This document shows positions 1 through 10,151 of a stretch of 64,000 nucleotides of DNA, piece by piece. How positions within the stretch are numbered: position 1 is the first letter of the stretch; every line of letters starts with the position of its first letter. The notes beneath the pieces are model-generated. The model searched no databases. It worked only from the letters and a program-made list of their open reading frames with translations, and had not been told where the DNA came from. Origin of the DNA: Lachnospiraceae bacterium (GTDB lineage Bacteria > Bacillota > Clostridia > Lachnospirales > Lachnospiraceae); the NCBI GenBank assembly GCA_017473905.1, contig JAFUJA010000014.1:117730-181729 (forward strand), in the 5' to 3' direction. The position numbers were made by a program, and so were the translations under genes.

Positions 1-1
1 G

Positions 2-2554
2 GAGCGGAATCTGTTTAGGGATAAAAGAGAGGCTTACGAAGGCGTACCCGAATCCATTCGTATGGTGCGGGCGGGTAATGTGCGTCAGGAATGTTCTCTT
101 GTGTGCCGGGAGATTTTTACATTGATTGAAGAGAAGGGGTACCGTTACAGGGATATTGCCATTGTATCTGCGGATATGTCCTGTTATGAGGATGCATTGC
201 GTCAGCAGTTCGAGAAGTATGGTGTACCGTATTTTATGGACAATACAAGAAGTCTGCCGGACAATCCTTTTGTGGCGTTAATAAGGAATACCCTAAATGT
301 TTTACGGAGTAATTTTGCATACGATGAAGTAATGGCATTTCTGCGAAGCGGACTGACTTCTTTTACGTTAGAGGAAGTGGACAGGCTTGAAAATTACATC
401 CGCGCCCGGGGCATCAGAGGATATTCTGCCTGGTCAAAAGAATTCCGTTATCCCGGCAAAGAACTTGTGGGGAAACCGGAAGCTCTGGAGGCACTCAATG
501 AAATGCGCAGTCGTCTGGCAGTGCTGTTTGCACCTTTGCAGGAACTGAATAAAGCGCAGGGGGCGAGTGCCCGTGAATGGTGTACAACCCTGTATGATTT
601 TATGGTAAAAGAAAACCTCCAGTATAAGCTTCAGGCATATGCTGATGCATTTAAAGAAATGAATAATCCGGCGAAGGCCAAGGAATATGAGCAGGTGTAC
701 CGGCTGATTATGGACCTTTTGGACCAGATTGTAAAAATTCTGGGTGAAGAGAAGCTCACATTAAAGGAAATCAGTGAAATCCTGGATGCGGGGCTTGCAG
801 AACTGCGAGTGGCAAGTCTGCCTCAGAGTGTGGATATTCTGATGGTGGGGGATATCGAAAGAACCCGTTTAAAAGATGTAAAAGCAGTGTTCTTTTTAGG
901 CGTAAACGAGGGAAAAATCCCCAGGGAAAACAATGCGGGAGGATTGATATCCGATTTGGACAGAACCTTCCTTACGGAGTATGGTAAGGAGCTTGCCCCT
1001 ACTCCCGAAGAGCGCATGTATATCCAGCAGTTATATTTATATATGAATCTGACAAAGCCAATGGAATATTTGTGGCTTTCTTTCGCCAGCGTTGCTGAGG
1101 ACGGCACCGGTTTGCGTCCTGCATACCTGATTGGACTTTTGCAGGAAATCTTCCCGGAAGGGAAGGTGGAATTTATGGCAAACGAGAATCCCATTCTGTC
1201 CGTAGAAGACGGAAAAACCCGGTTTGCCGAGCTTATACAGGGCTTTTACGGATTTGCTTTGAGCGAAGAGGAAGAAGAACTTTTCCTGACCCTGTATCGG
1301 GATTTAAAAGCAAGACCGGAATGTGCACAATGGCTTGATGGAATTATAAAAACCGCTAACCGGACTTATATTCCGGAAAAACTGGATAAAACCCTTGTGG
1401 AGGAAATATACGGTACAATTTTAGATTGCAGTATCAGCAGTCTGGAAAAATATGCCGGCTGCCAGTATGCCCACTTCCTTTCTTACGGGCTTGGACTTTC
1501 CGCAGGAGAAGAATATGGTTTTGAAGCTCTGGACATGGGTAATGTAAGTCATGAATTACTGCAGAACTTCGGTGAAAGTCTTTTGAAAGACGGAATTAAC
1601 TGGGGAGATGTGGAAGATAAGGCGGCAGAAAGTTTATTGGAATCCCTTTTGGATAAAACCGTTACTTCCTACAGCGGCGGAATTCTTACCGAGGATGCTC
1701 AGAAGGTATTTTTTACACGTCAGCTAAAAAGAATCATTAACCGCACCGTACGTACCCTGCGTAATCATTTGAATCACGGTACTTTTGTGCCTTACGCATA
1801 CGAGCAGAAGTTCAGAAAACTTTATGAGGAAACGATGCCTTCCGGTGAACTTTTACGGATTCTTTTAAAGGGTAAAATAGACCGTATCGATTTGTGCCGC
1901 AAGGATGATGAATGCCTTGTAAAAGTAATCGACTATAAAACCGGCAGTAAGAGCTTTGATTTAACGAATTTTTATTACGGATTATCTCTGCAGCTGGCAA
2001 TTTACATGCAGCAGGCAATGGAATGGATGAAGCAGGAGAATCCGGAAAGCAATCCGGTTCCTGCGGCAATGCTGTATTATAAAATTCAGGATCCCATTTT
2101 ATCGGAGAAGAAAGTCTATACGGAAGCAGAGTGGAAGTATGAATTTGAGAAAATGTTCTGTTGCACGGGAATTGTAAATGAACGCAGTGATATTATAGAC
2201 CGCCTGGATGCGAACCTGTCCGGAAATTCGGTGGTGATTCCCGTGCTTCGCAATAAAGATGGAACACTGCGTGCCTCCGGTAACCATGTAAGTCAGGAAG
2301 AATTGGAAACGATTCTGGAATATGGTAAAAAGAAGGCATTTTCTCTTGCCGGGGAAATCAAGGAAGGAAATATTAAAATCCGTCCCGTAGCAGGAAATTG
2401 TGAATATTGTGATTTCAAAGGAGCCTGTGGTTATGATGCCCGGATAAAAGGCTATGAGGAGCAGGAACTCCCGAAGGTTACCATGGAAGAATTTTTAAAA
2501 AGCATGGGGAAGGAAGAAACCGGCGACCATAACAAAGAGGAACAGGAAGGGTAG
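2..2554 (+). CDS. addB: AddB, helicase-exonuclease subunit (5' partial)
   Basis: AddB pairs with AddA in the helicase-nuclease that resects double-strand breaks and reads Chi in Firmicutes. The reading frame is open from base 2 through the Met codon at 62, so that Met is internal and the true start lies upstream of the window. Near the C-terminus is a RecB-family nuclease core with GKIDRID and VIDYKTG. The four-cysteine Fe-S clamp typical of AddB is seen as one Cys in AGCQYAHF before the nuclease and three in NCEYCDFKGACGYD after it. The degenerate N-terminal helicase region is mostly missing here. The stop is 8 bases before addA, in the usual addBA order. The stop codon is TAG. Confidence 0.95.
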   Translation, partial: ERNLFRDKREAYEGVPESIRMVRAGNVRQECSLVCREIFTLIEEKGYRYRDIAIVSADMSCYEDALRQQFEKYGVPYFMDNTRSLPDNPFVALIRNTLNVLRSNFAYDEVMAFLRSGLTSFTLEEVDRLENYIRARGIRGYSAWSKEFRYPGKELVGKPEALEALNEMRSRLAVLFAPLQELNKAQGASAREWCTTLYDFMVKENLQYKLQAYADAFKEMNNPAKAKEYEQVYRLIMDLLDQIVKILGEEKLTLKEISEILDAGLAELRVASLPQSVDILMVGDIERTRLKDVKAVFFLGVNEGKIPRENNAGGLISDLDRTFLTEYGKELAPTPEERMYIQQLYLYMNLTKPMEYLWLSFASVAEDGTGLRPAYLIGLLQEIFPEGKVEFMANENPILSVEDGKTRFAELIQGFYGFALSEEEEELFLTLYRDLKARPECAQWLDGIIKTANRTYIPEKLDKTLVEEIYGTILDCSISSLEKYAGCQYAHFLSYGLGLSAGEEYGFEALDMGNVSHELLQNFGESLLKDGINWGDVEDKAAESLLESLLDKTVTSYSGGILTEDAQKVFFTRQLKRIINRTVRTLRNHLNHGTFVPYAYEQKFRKLYEETMPSGELLRILLKGKIDRIDLCRKDDECLVKVIDYKTGSKSFDLTNFYYGLSLQLAIYMQQAMEWMKQENPESNPVPAAMLYYKIQDPILSEKKVYTEAEWKYEFEKMFCCTGIVNERSDIIDRLDANLSGNSVVIPVLRNKDGTLRASGNHVSQEELETILEYGKKKAFSLAGEIKEGNIKIRPVAGNCEYCDFKGACGYDARIKGYEEQELPKVTMEEFLKSMGKEETGDHNKEEQEG

Positions 2555-2562
2555 GTGAGATT

Positions 2563-5500
2563 ATGGCAGAATATAAGTTTACACCGGACCAGGAGAAGGT
2601 AATTGAATTAAGAGACTGTAATATACTGGTTTCTGCAGCTGCAGGAAGCGGTAAAACTGCCGTACTCTCCGAACGAATCGTAACCAGAATCTGTGAAGAA
2701 GAAAATCCGGTTTCCGTGGATAAAATCCTGATTGTAACTTTTACACGGGCTGCGGCGGCAGAAATGAAAGAGCGTATCGGTGCTGCCCTCCGGAAACGTT
2801 TGAAAATGGATCCGGAAAACAGGTACATCAATAAGCAGCTGACACTTTTGCCTACGGCACATATTACTACCATAGACAGTTTTTGTTTATATCTGCTGAG
2901 GAATCATTTTGATGAAATTGGTCTGGACCCTTCTTTCAGAGTGGCAGACGAGGCTGAGTTAAAGCTTATGAAGCAGGATGTGATGGAAAAGGTCTTTCTT
3001 GCCAATTTTGAGTCAGAAACGGAAGCATTTGCCGATTTTATAGAAGCATATGCGGGAAAAGGTAAAATCAAAGATGTCTGTGAAATGGTTGAGCGGCTTT
3101 ATACATTTTCATGCAGCCATCCCTTTCCCATAAAATGGCTGGAAGCATGCGAAAAAGAACTTCTGGATGAAAAGGATGAAGACAGCTTTTTTGCATCCCC
3201 TTTTATGAAATATATCAAAGACTATGAAGATGCCCTTCTGGAAGAATCCTTAAAAGAGCTTGCGGAAGCGGTTCAAATCTGTTGTGCCGAACAAGGCCCT
3301 TTTCAGTATCTGGAAATGATGCAGGAAGATATACAGTATTATGAAACGTTCAGGGCGACTACCGGTTATAGGGAGAGAAGCCGGCTGATAATGAACCATA
3401 CCTATACAGACCTTTCCAGAAAAAGGGTAGAAAATGACCCTGAGAAAAAAGAACTGGCCAAAACGCTAAGAAACCGTTCAAGGAAAAGAATGGAGGAATG
3501 GAAAAAGCTGGTCTATTTTGCAACACCGGAGCAGATAGTAAGGGACAACGCTTTTTCAGGCAAAAATCTTTTAGAACTTATCCGGTTGACCAAGGAATAT
3601 ACTATGGCACTGACAGAGCGGAAACGTGAAAAAAATGTACTGGATTTCTCCGATGCGGAGCATCTGGCACTTCAGATTCTTTTAAAAGATGAGAATCCGG
3701 ATACTCCCAGCGATGTGGCACTTACCTATCGGGAGCATTTTCAGGAAATTATGGTGGACGAGTATCAGGACAGTAATGCAGTACAGGAAATGCTTCTGGA
3801 CAGCATCAGCAGACAGGAAGCTGATTTCGGAAATCGTTTTGTGGTTGGAGACGTAAAACAGAGTATTTACAGATTCCGTCTGGCAAAGCCTGAAATTTTT
3901 ATGGAAAAGGCAAATTCCTTCAGTACGGAAGGCGGAGTAAACCGTCGGATTAATTTGTCCAAAAACTTCCGTAGCAGACAGGAAGTGGTGGATAGTGTAA
4001 ATAAAATCTTTGAAGAAATTATGATTCCCCAGGTAGGGAAAATAGAATATGACACTGATGCCAGATTGAATTGCGGTGCAGACTATCCGGAATCCGGCGA
4101 GTCAAATAAAACAGAGATACTTATGATACCATGGGATGCGGTTGAGGAAGCTCAAAATGAAGGTCTTATGGAGAAGCGGGATAAACTGGAACTGGAAGCG
4201 GAAGTGATTGCTTCGAAAATAAAAGAGCTGCACGGCAATTTTATGGTATATGACAAAGATGTCAAAAAGATGCGTCCCGCAAAATACTCCGATATGGTGA
4301 TTCTGGTACGTACTGCAAAGGATGTAGACAGAGTGATTAAAAAAGTATTGGAGAGCAGAGGCGTCCCTGCATATATCACCGCCGGTAGCGGATATTTCGA
4401 TACACCGGAAATCGCTCTGCTTTTAAACGTACTCTCCATTCTCGCCAATCCCAGAAAGGATATTCCCCTGTTGGGTGTGCTTCATGGCTATCCTGCGTGC
4501 TTTACGGAGGAAGAGATTGGAAGAATCCGTAACGGAGGGCAGTTTAAAGAGTTGCTGTATGATTCTCTGCTCCGATATGAAGCAGAGGGAAACAATGAAG
4601 TCCTACGAAATAAAATAACCGGTTTCCTGGAAGGATTGAACCGTTTCCGGGAAAAACAGATATACACGTCTGTCAGTTTTTTGATAGAAGAGCTGATTCG
4701 GGAAACGGACTATCTGAATTACTGCGCGGCGCTTCCGGGCGGCGAACAGCGTAAAGCCAATGTATATCTGCTGATGCAGCGGGCCAAGGCCTTTGAAACC
4801 ACGGGATATTCCGGTCTGTCTGATTTTTTACGGTATATTGAGCAGATTAAGAAGAAAGATTTGGACTTCGGAGAAGCAAATATTCTGGGAGAAGATGCGG
4901 ATGTTGTCCGTATTATGACCATTCATAAAAGCAAAGGTCTGGAATTCCCTATTTGTTTCGTTGCCAATTTGGGGAAAGGGTTTAATGCCGGGAAACATGA
5001 AGGTCCTGTGTTGATTGATGAGGAACTCGGACTTGCGGGAGATATGATTGACCATGTTGGTCGAAAAAAGAGAAAAACCTTGAAAAAGATTGCTTTTTCC
5101 ATGAAAAACGCTGCGGATGACATGGGTGAGAGAATCCGTATCCTTTATGTGGCATTGACCCGTGCAAAAGAGAAGCTTTTTATGACCGGGGTTATGAAAA
5201 GTATGATACAGCCGGGGGAATCTGATGAAACCGGTCTGATGGATATTTTAGAAGCGAAAAGCTTTGCGGAACTGTGCTTTCCCATAGCTGACAGAAAAAA
5301 TGACATGTTTGACATAATTTGTTATACACCGGAAATGCTAACTGCTTTCGAAGGGGAGTCTGCCTTGGAAGTAAAAGCCTCCGGAAGTGTATTGGATAAC
5401 TTGAAGGGAGAACTTCATATCAGGTCTTTCCGATACCCGCATTCTTCCCTGGAAGGATTATATACAAAGACAACTGTGTCAGAATTAAAAAAAGCTGCTT

Positions 5501-6120
5501 ATCTGGAAATCGCGGAACATCCGGATGCGTTATATCCGGAAAAAGAACTGCTTCCTTATATTCCCGGTTTCATTGAAGAAAAAGAAGAGGATGGCATGGG
5601 TGCCAGAAGGGGAAGCGCGTATCACCGTATTATGGAGCTTTTGGATTTTGCCGCTTTTGACGTAGCAGAGAAGAAAGGCACTCTTTTAGAAGAAGCCAGA
5701 AAAAGCTTCGTGGCAAATCTCCTGATTCCCAAAGAGGAAGATGCCCTTGTCCGTGGGGATAAGGTACTGGCGTTTCTGGATACGGACCTTGCAAAACGTA
5801 TGGCAAAAGCGGAAAGAGAAGGGGTTCTTTACAAGGAACAGCCTTTTGTGCTCGGTTTGCCTGCAGATCGGGTGAACGGAGCTTTCCCTGCGGATGAGAC
5901 TGTTTTGATTCAGGGTGTTATCGACGGATATTTTGTAGAAGAGGGAGAGATCGTTGTCCTGGATTATAAAACAGACGCCGTAAAAGAGGCAGAGGAGCTT
6001 GTTTTGCGGTATAAAACCCAAATGGATTACTACGGGGAGGCCTTGGAACGTCTGGAAAAAAAGAAGGTAAAAGAGAAGCTTATCTATTCTTTTGCCCTTC
6101 ATAAAATAATTTCCCTGTAG
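2563..6120 (+). CDS. addA: AddA, helicase-nuclease subunit
   Basis: UvrD/Rep-type superfamily 1A helicase fused to a RecB-family nuclease; the motor subunit of AddAB. It has 1185 residues, normal for AddA. The Walker A motif AAAGSGKT has its lysine at about residue 31. Walker B is DEYQD at about 399. Later helicase motifs follow (VGDVKQSIYRFR, NFRSR, TIHKSKGLEFP, VALTRAKEKL). The C-terminal nuclease motif VLDYKTD is at about 1132-1138. It begins just after addB and shares its transcription. The next gene starts 16 bases after the stop. Confidence 0.97.
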   Translation: MAEYKFTPDQEKVIELRDCNILVSAAAGSGKTAVLSERIVTRICEEENPVSVDKILIVTFTRAAAAEMKERIGAALRKRLKMDPENRYINKQLTLLPTAHITTIDSFCLYLLRNHFDEIGLDPSFRVADEAELKLMKQDVMEKVFLANFESETEAFADFIEAYAGKGKIKDVCEMVERLYTFSCSHPFPIKWLEACEKELLDEKDEDSFFASPFMKYIKDYEDALLEESLKELAEAVQICCAEQGPFQYLEMMQEDIQYYETFRATTGYRERSRLIMNHTYTDLSRKRVENDPEKKELAKTLRNRSRKRMEEWKKLVYFATPEQIVRDNAFSGKNLLELIRLTKEYTMALTERKREKNVLDFSDAEHLALQILLKDENPDTPSDVALTYREHFQEIMVDEYQDSNAVQEMLLDSISRQEADFGNRFVVGDVKQSIYRFRLAKPEIFMEKANSFSTEGGVNRRINLSKNFRSRQEVVDSVNKIFEEIMIPQVGKIEYDTDARLNCGADYPESGESNKTEILMIPWDAVEEAQNEGLMEKRDKLELEAEVIASKIKELHGNFMVYDKDVKKMRPAKYSDMVILVRTAKDVDRVIKKVLESRGVPAYITAGSGYFDTPEIALLLNVLSILANPRKDIPLLGVLHGYPACFTEEEIGRIRNGGQFKELLYDSLLRYEAEGNNEVLRNKITGFLEGLNRFREKQIYTSVSFLIEELIRETDYLNYCAALPGGEQRKANVYLLMQRAKAFETTGYSGLSDFLRYIEQIKKKDLDFGEANILGEDADVVRIMTIHKSKGLEFPICFVANLGKGFNAGKHEGPVLIDEELGLAGDMIDHVGRKKRKTLKKIAFSMKNAADDMGERIRILYVALTRAKEKLFMTGVMKSMIQPGESDETGLMDILEAKSFAELCFPIADRKNDMFDIICYTPEMLTAFEGESALEVKASGSVLDNLKGELHIRSFRYPHSSLEGLYTKTTVSELKKAAYLEIAEHPDALYPEKELLPYIPGFIEEKEEDGMGARRGSAYHRIMELLDFAAFDVAEKKGTLLEEARKSFVANLLIPKEEDALVRGDKVLAFLDTDLAKRMAKAEREGVLYKEQPFVLGLPADRVNGAFPADETVLIQGVIDGYFVEEGEIVVLDYKTDAVKEAEELVLRYKTQMDYYGEALERLEKKKVKEKLIYSFALHKIISL

Positions 6121-6136
6121 AAAGAGAGGAAGATAC

Positions 6137-6799
6137 ATGTATCGTTATTGTTTATTTGATTTGGACGGAACCCTGACGGATTCCTCGGAAGGAATCTGCA
6201 AGTCCGTGGGATATGCTTTGGAAAGTGTGGGCATTCATGTGGAGGATATTACCGCCCTGAAGTGTTTTATCGGGCCACCGCTGCGTACCAGTTTCCGTAC
6301 TTTTTACGGATTGGATGATGAAACCATGGAACGGGCTATCGGCTTTTACAGAGAGCGGTATTCTACTGTGGGAAAGTTTGAAAATAAACCCTATCCCGGG
6401 GTGGAGAACCTTCTGAAAGAATTAAAAGAAGCAGGTGTCTGTCTGGTAGTTGCTTCCAGCAAGCCGGAGGTTTATGTAAGGGAGATTATGGCACATTTTA
6501 ACCTGGAGCAATATTTTACCCATATTGTAGGCGGTGACCTGGAAGGTAAAAGAGAAGCGAAGGAAGAAGTTATCAAAGAAGCTCTTCATCGTCTCGGAAT
6601 TGAAACCCCGGAAGAAAAGAAAGAAATTATTATGATCGGAGACAGACATTTTGATATCAACGGAGCGAAATTCTTCGGTCTTGACAGCCTGGGAGTTACT
6701 TACGGATTTGCACCGGAAAACGAACTCAGCGAGTACGGCGCAGACTATATTGCGGATACTATGGATGAAATCAAAGAAATTGTACTGGGGAAGGAATGA
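6137..6799 (+). CDS. HAD-family phosphatase, phosphoglycolate phosphatase-like
   Basis: A 220-residue haloacid-dehalogenase hydrolase of the Gph/PGP subgroup. Motif I is FDLDGTLTD at residues 7-15, with the nucleophile and acid/base aspartates. Motif II is the VVASSKPE region, and motif IV is IGDRHFDINGA near residue 167. A helical cap lies between motifs I and II. Substrates in this group include 2-phosphoglycolate, pyrophosphate and sugar phosphates. One link to its neighbours is that Gph can remove phosphoglycolate made during DNA end repair, next to addAB, but that is inference. It probably belongs to the addBA transcript. Confidence 0.88.
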   Translation: MYRYCLFDLDGTLTDSSEGICKSVGYALESVGIHVEDITALKCFIGPPLRTSFRTFYGLDDETMERAIGFYRERYSTVGKFENKPYPGVENLLKELKEAGVCLVVASSKPEVYVREIMAHFNLEQYFTHIVGGDLEGKREAKEEVIKEALHRLGIETPEEKKEIIMIGDRHFDINGAKFFGLDSLGVTYGFAPENELSEYGADYIADTMDEIKEIVLGKE

Positions 6800-7623
6800 T
6801 GATGGAGAATCATAAAAATAAAACTGACCCTGCAGACGCGATTTTTAAGCTGTTTTTGTGTTTCATGAAAATCGTTCTGGTGCTGCTTACCTTTATCGCC
6901 GGTTACCTGATTTTTAATATGGGTTCTTCCTTTCTTCTGGAAGGACGGATACAGGGAAGTGCCCTGTACAGTCATTCCCTGGGCCTGCTTGGCGGGGGAC
7001 TGGTGACTCTTTTGGTTCTTGGCAGGCAGGAAAAGATTCCCTTGGAGCGAAAAGGCATAAAAACCCTGCCGGGAATTCTTTGTGTGGTTTTATTCGGAAT
7101 CGGAACGGCATTAATCGGTAATTTCTTGATGAGCCTGATTCCCTTCGAAGCAATCGGAGGACAGGAAGCGTTGCAGAATAACGAGGTGATGTATGCACCG
7201 CCTTTTGTGGCGCGGCTTGTCATGTACGGTATCATAGCACCGCTTGCGGAGGAAAGTCTGTTCCGCTACGGTATTTATCACCGTTGTAAAGAGGGGCTGA
7301 CGGTGTGGGGAGCATTGATTCTTTCTTCCCTTTTGTTCGGCATCTATCACGGAAACCTGCAGCAGGGCGTATATGCGTTTTTTATGGGAATTCTTATGGC
7401 GGGAATTATGGAATTAACAGGGAATTTCTGGATGCCGGTATTGTTTCACGGAATTGCCAATGTAACCGTTAATTTGTGTTTTGAGTTTGAAATTCTTTCA
7501 AAACTTGCTTTTTCGGGACCCGGACTTGGTCTTTTGGGTATTGTGACCATACTTGGCGGGATTGGCATTTTGTATTTTTATCTCTTTTCACAAAAAGAGA
7601 ACAAATGTTCTAAAAAAGATTGA
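6796..7623 (+). CDS. CPBP family intramembrane protease
   Basis: A 275-residue polytopic membrane protein of the CPBP (CAAX protease/bacteriocin-processing, Abi) family. The signature is visible: EESLFRYGIYHR (EExxxR) at about residues 151-162, then FGIYHGN, then FHGIANV, which supply the glutamates and histidines of the membrane active site. The start ATG overlaps the previous stop as ATGA, so translation is probably coupled; a second ATG follows immediately. Substrates of bacterial CPBP proteases are mostly unknown. Nothing here links it to a bacteriocin. Confidence 0.85.
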   Translation: MMMENHKNKTDPADAIFKLFLCFMKIVLVLLTFIAGYLIFNMGSSFLLEGRIQGSALYSHSLGLLGGGLVTLLVLGRQEKIPLERKGIKTLPGILCVVLFGIGTALIGNFLMSLIPFEAIGGQEALQNNEVMYAPPFVARLVMYGIIAPLAEESLFRYGIYHRCKEGLTVWGALILSSLLFGIYHGNLQQGVYAFFMGILMAGIMELTGNFWMPVLFHGIANVTVNLCFEFEILSKLAFSGPGLGLLGIVTILGGIGILYFYLFSQKENKCSKKD

Positions 7624-7648
7624 TTCCCGGCTCCTGTCATGTTATAAT
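7620..7648 (+). promoter_or_regulatory. Sigma-A type promoter for the nuclease-helicase pair
   Basis: TTGATT (7620-7625) and TATAAT (7643-7648) are separated by 17 bases, 50 bases before the GTG start at 7698. The site begins at the stop of the CPBP gene, so the next genes form a new transcription unit. Confidence 0.7.
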
Positions 7649-7697
7649 GCATATCAGAGAGAGCAGATGACGTTACCGTAAAGGAAGGAGCAGGGCA

Positions 7698-8231
7698 GTG
7701 GAAATTCATATTTCTGTAAGAAATCTGGTTGAATTCCTCATGCGGTCCGGAGACCTGGATAATCGTAGAATCGGTAAGGTGTCCGACAATGCCATGCAGG
7801 AAGGCGGCAAAATTCACCGCAAACTCCAACGGGCGGCTGGAAGCGGATATGAGGCAGAAGTAACACTGTCTCATATCTGGGGCAACCCGGATTATGATGT
7901 GGTTGTGGAAGGCCGTGCAGACGGTGTCTTTCAACGGGAGAAGCTTTTATTTCTGGAACAGGCAGATGCGTTACTGTTTGCAGGGGAAATTCCCGGGGAA
8001 GATGTTTATTTAAATGTTATTGATGAAATCAAAGGAACCTATAAAGATGTAACCAAAATGAAGGCACCACATCCTGTGCATCTGGCACAGGCTATGTGTT
8101 ATGCCTTTTTTTATGTGCAGGAATATACGTTACCGGAAATTGGGGTGCAAATGACCTATTGCAACATGGATTCGGAGGAAATCAGATACTTCCGGTTCTT
8201 TTATAAGGCGGAAGAACTGGAGAAATGGTAG
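7698..8231 (+). CDS. PD-(D/E)XK nuclease domain, N-terminal part of an amber-split helicase
   Basis: A 177-codon frame starting at GTG, with GGAG 7 bases upstream. It reads as a Cas4/RecB-like PD-(D/E)XK nuclease domain: VEGRADGVF at about residues 73-81, then NVIDEIKG at about 107-114 and a following HLAQAMCYAFF helix. From general knowledge, Lachnospiraceae carry this domain as the N-terminus of a single protein of about 800 residues whose remainder is a DEAD_2/DinG helicase. Here the frame ends at TAG (8229-8231) and the helicase continues in the same frame. It is therefore either an amber mutation, a readthrough product or a true split gene. Nuclease activity is inferred from motifs only. 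Confidence 0.8.
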   Translation: MEIHISVRNLVEFLMRSGDLDNRRIGKVSDNAMQEGGKIHRKLQRAAGSGYEAEVTLSHIWGNPDYDVVVEGRADGVFQREKLLFLEQADALLFAGEIPGEDVYLNVIDEIKGTYKDVTKMKAPHPVHLAQAMCYAFFYVQEYTLPEIGVQMTYCNMDSEEIRYFRFFYKAEELEKW

Positions 8232-8240
8232 TCTGACTTG

Positions 8241-10151
8241 ATGAGTCAATATAAAAAATGGGCCGATTTCCGTTTCCAATGGGAGCAGATTCGCAGGGAA
8301 TCCATTCAAAATCTCCATTTCCCCTATGATTATCGGGGAAAACAAAAGGAATTGATGGGAGCGTTGTATCAGACCTTCCTTGCCAAAAAGAAAGTTTTTC
8401 TTCAGGCACCCACAGGCGTGGGTAAAACCATCAGTACCATATATCCCGCACTGAAATATATGGGGCAGGAGAAGGGAGAGAAACTCTTTTATCTGACTGC
8501 CAAAACCATTACAAGAACCGTGGCGGCGGACACCTTTGATTTGCTGAGAAATAAAGGACTTAAGATAAAAACACTTTTATTGACTGCTAAAGACAAAACT
8601 TGTTTTTTAGGGAAGGCTGAGTGTAATCCTGAGGCATGTCCCTATGCAAAGGGGCATTTTGACAGAATCAATGATGCGCTATACGGGCTGCTTACGGAGG
8701 AAGACAGTTTTACCAGAGAGCGGATAGAAGAACATGCCGGGAAGTTTCAGGTGTGTCCCTATGAGCTGGCGCTGGATTTGAGTTCTTTTTCCGATGCGGT
8801 GGTGTGCGATTATAATTATCTCTTTGACCCTCACGTATATCTGAAACGTTTCTTTGAAGGGTGCAGAAGGAGGGAGTATATTTTTCTCATTGATGAGGCT
8901 CATAATCTTGTGGAGCGGGGACGGGAGATGTATTCCGCCACTCTCATAAAAGAGGATATTCTTGCACTGAAAAGAGAAATCGAAGGGGCGGAGCCCGGAA
9001 GTATGAGGTTTGTGCATTCGGACGCAATTCTCAGATATTTAAACCGGTGTAATAAAGACATGCTTGCCCTGAAGAAAGAATGTGATAAGGAATACAAGGT
9101 ATATAAAACGGAAAGTGACATCGGGAAGTTGTGTATTTCCCTGACAGGGCTTCATGGTAAAATTTCCTCCTATCTGGAAGAAAACGAGCAAAGCGGACCC
9201 GTACGGGAAAAGGTGCTGGAGTTTTATTTTAAATTGGCACATTTTATGCTGATGCTGGAGAGTCTGGATGAAAATTACAGGATTTATACGTCTTTTACGG
9301 AGAACGGAGATTTCTTCTGCAAGCTTCTCTGTGTGAATCCCTCTGCCCATCTGAGGGACTGCATGGAGAGGGGAATCAGTTCCGTACTGTTTTCCGCAAC
9401 CCTGCTTCCGATTCAGTATTACAAAGGTCTGCTTGGGGCGACGGAAGAGGAAGATGCGTATTATGTGGAATCGGTTTTTGAACCCCGCAAGAGGGGGATT
9501 TTTATCGCAAAGGATACCACGTCCGTGTATACGGAGCGGGGAGAGGAAATGTACCGCCGGATTGCCGGGGAAGTAAAAGCGGTTATGGAGTGTAAAAAAG
9601 GTAATTATATGATTTTCTTTCCCTCATACCGTTTTGCAGGGGAAGTCTATCGGATTTGCCAGACTGTATATGGGGAGGAAGATACGGAGTGGATTTTACA
9701 GGAGGAAAATATGCCGGAGGAATCCAGAGAGGCATTTTTAAACCGTTTTGAAGAACAGGGAGAGAAAAGCCTTGGCGCATTTTGCATTATGGGTGGTATC
9801 TTCTCTGAAGGGATTGACCTGAAAGGAGACTCCCTCATAGGGGCAATCATTGTGGGAAACGGACTTCCACAGACCGGTGGGGAACGGGATATTTTGAAGG
9901 AGTATTTCGATGAAGATGGGAAAGGATTTGACTATGCGTATAAATATCCGGGTCTGAATAAGGTATTTCAGGCAGCCGGCAGAGTGATCCGTACGGAGCA
10001 GGATGCAGGCGTTGTAGTGCTTCTGGAACGGAGATTTTTACGAAGCGAGTATAACCGGTATTTCCCCAGAGAGTGGCAGCAGCCTGTTATAGTGGACGAA
10101 AGTACTGTTGGTGAGGCTGTGAGGCGGTTCTGGGACCGTTTGGAAGAATAG
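8241..10151 (+). CDS. XPD/DinG-type Fe-S DNA helicase
   Basis: Superfamily 2 helicase of the DEAD_2 (XPD/DinG) group, 636 residues from the ATG (a TTG codon lies directly before it). Walker A is QAPTGVGKT at about residues 55-63. The Fe-S cysteines are in TCFLGKAECNPEACPYAKG and further on in FQVCPYE. The DEAH box is followed by N (DEAHNL). Motif VI is AAGRVIRTEQD near residue 575. No good ribosome-binding site precedes it: GGAG is 18 bases from the ATG, inside the nuclease frame. Translation would rely on coupling or readthrough of the upstream TAG. Likely role: unwinding and processing of damaged DNA. Confidence 0.88.
   Translation: MSQYKKWADFRFQWEQIRRESIQNLHFPYDYRGKQKELMGALYQTFLAKKKVFLQAPTGVGKTISTIYPALKYMGQEKGEKLFYLTAKTITRTVAADTFDLLRNKGLKIKTLLLTAKDKTCFLGKAECNPEACPYAKGHFDRINDALYGLLTEEDSFTRERIEEHAGKFQVCPYELALDLSSFSDAVVCDYNYLFDPHVYLKRFFEGCRRREYIFLIDEAHNLVERGREMYSATLIKEDILALKREIEGAEPGSMRFVHSDAILRYLNRCNKDMLALKKECDKEYKVYKTESDIGKLCISLTGLHGKISSYLEENEQSGPVREKVLEFYFKLAHFMLMLESLDENYRIYTSFTENGDFFCKLLCVNPSAHLRDCMERGISSVLFSATLLPIQYYKGLLGATEEEDAYYVESVFEPRKRGIFIAKDTTSVYTERGEEMYRRIAGEVKAVMECKKGNYMIFFPSYRFAGEVYRICQTVYGEEDTEWILQEENMPEESREAFLNRFEEQGEKSLGAFCIMGGIFSEGIDLKGDSLIGAIIVGNGLPQTGGERDILKEYFDEDGKGFDYAYKYPGLNKVFQAAGRVIRTEQDAGVVVLLERRFLRSEYNRYFPREWQQPVIVDESTVGEAVRRFWDRLEE

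Noticed and set aside
7698-8231. Cas4 of a CRISPR system
   Set aside because: The fold family is shared but there is no array, cas1 or cas2, the downstream frame is a DEAD_2 helicase, and the cysteines of Cas4 are absent.
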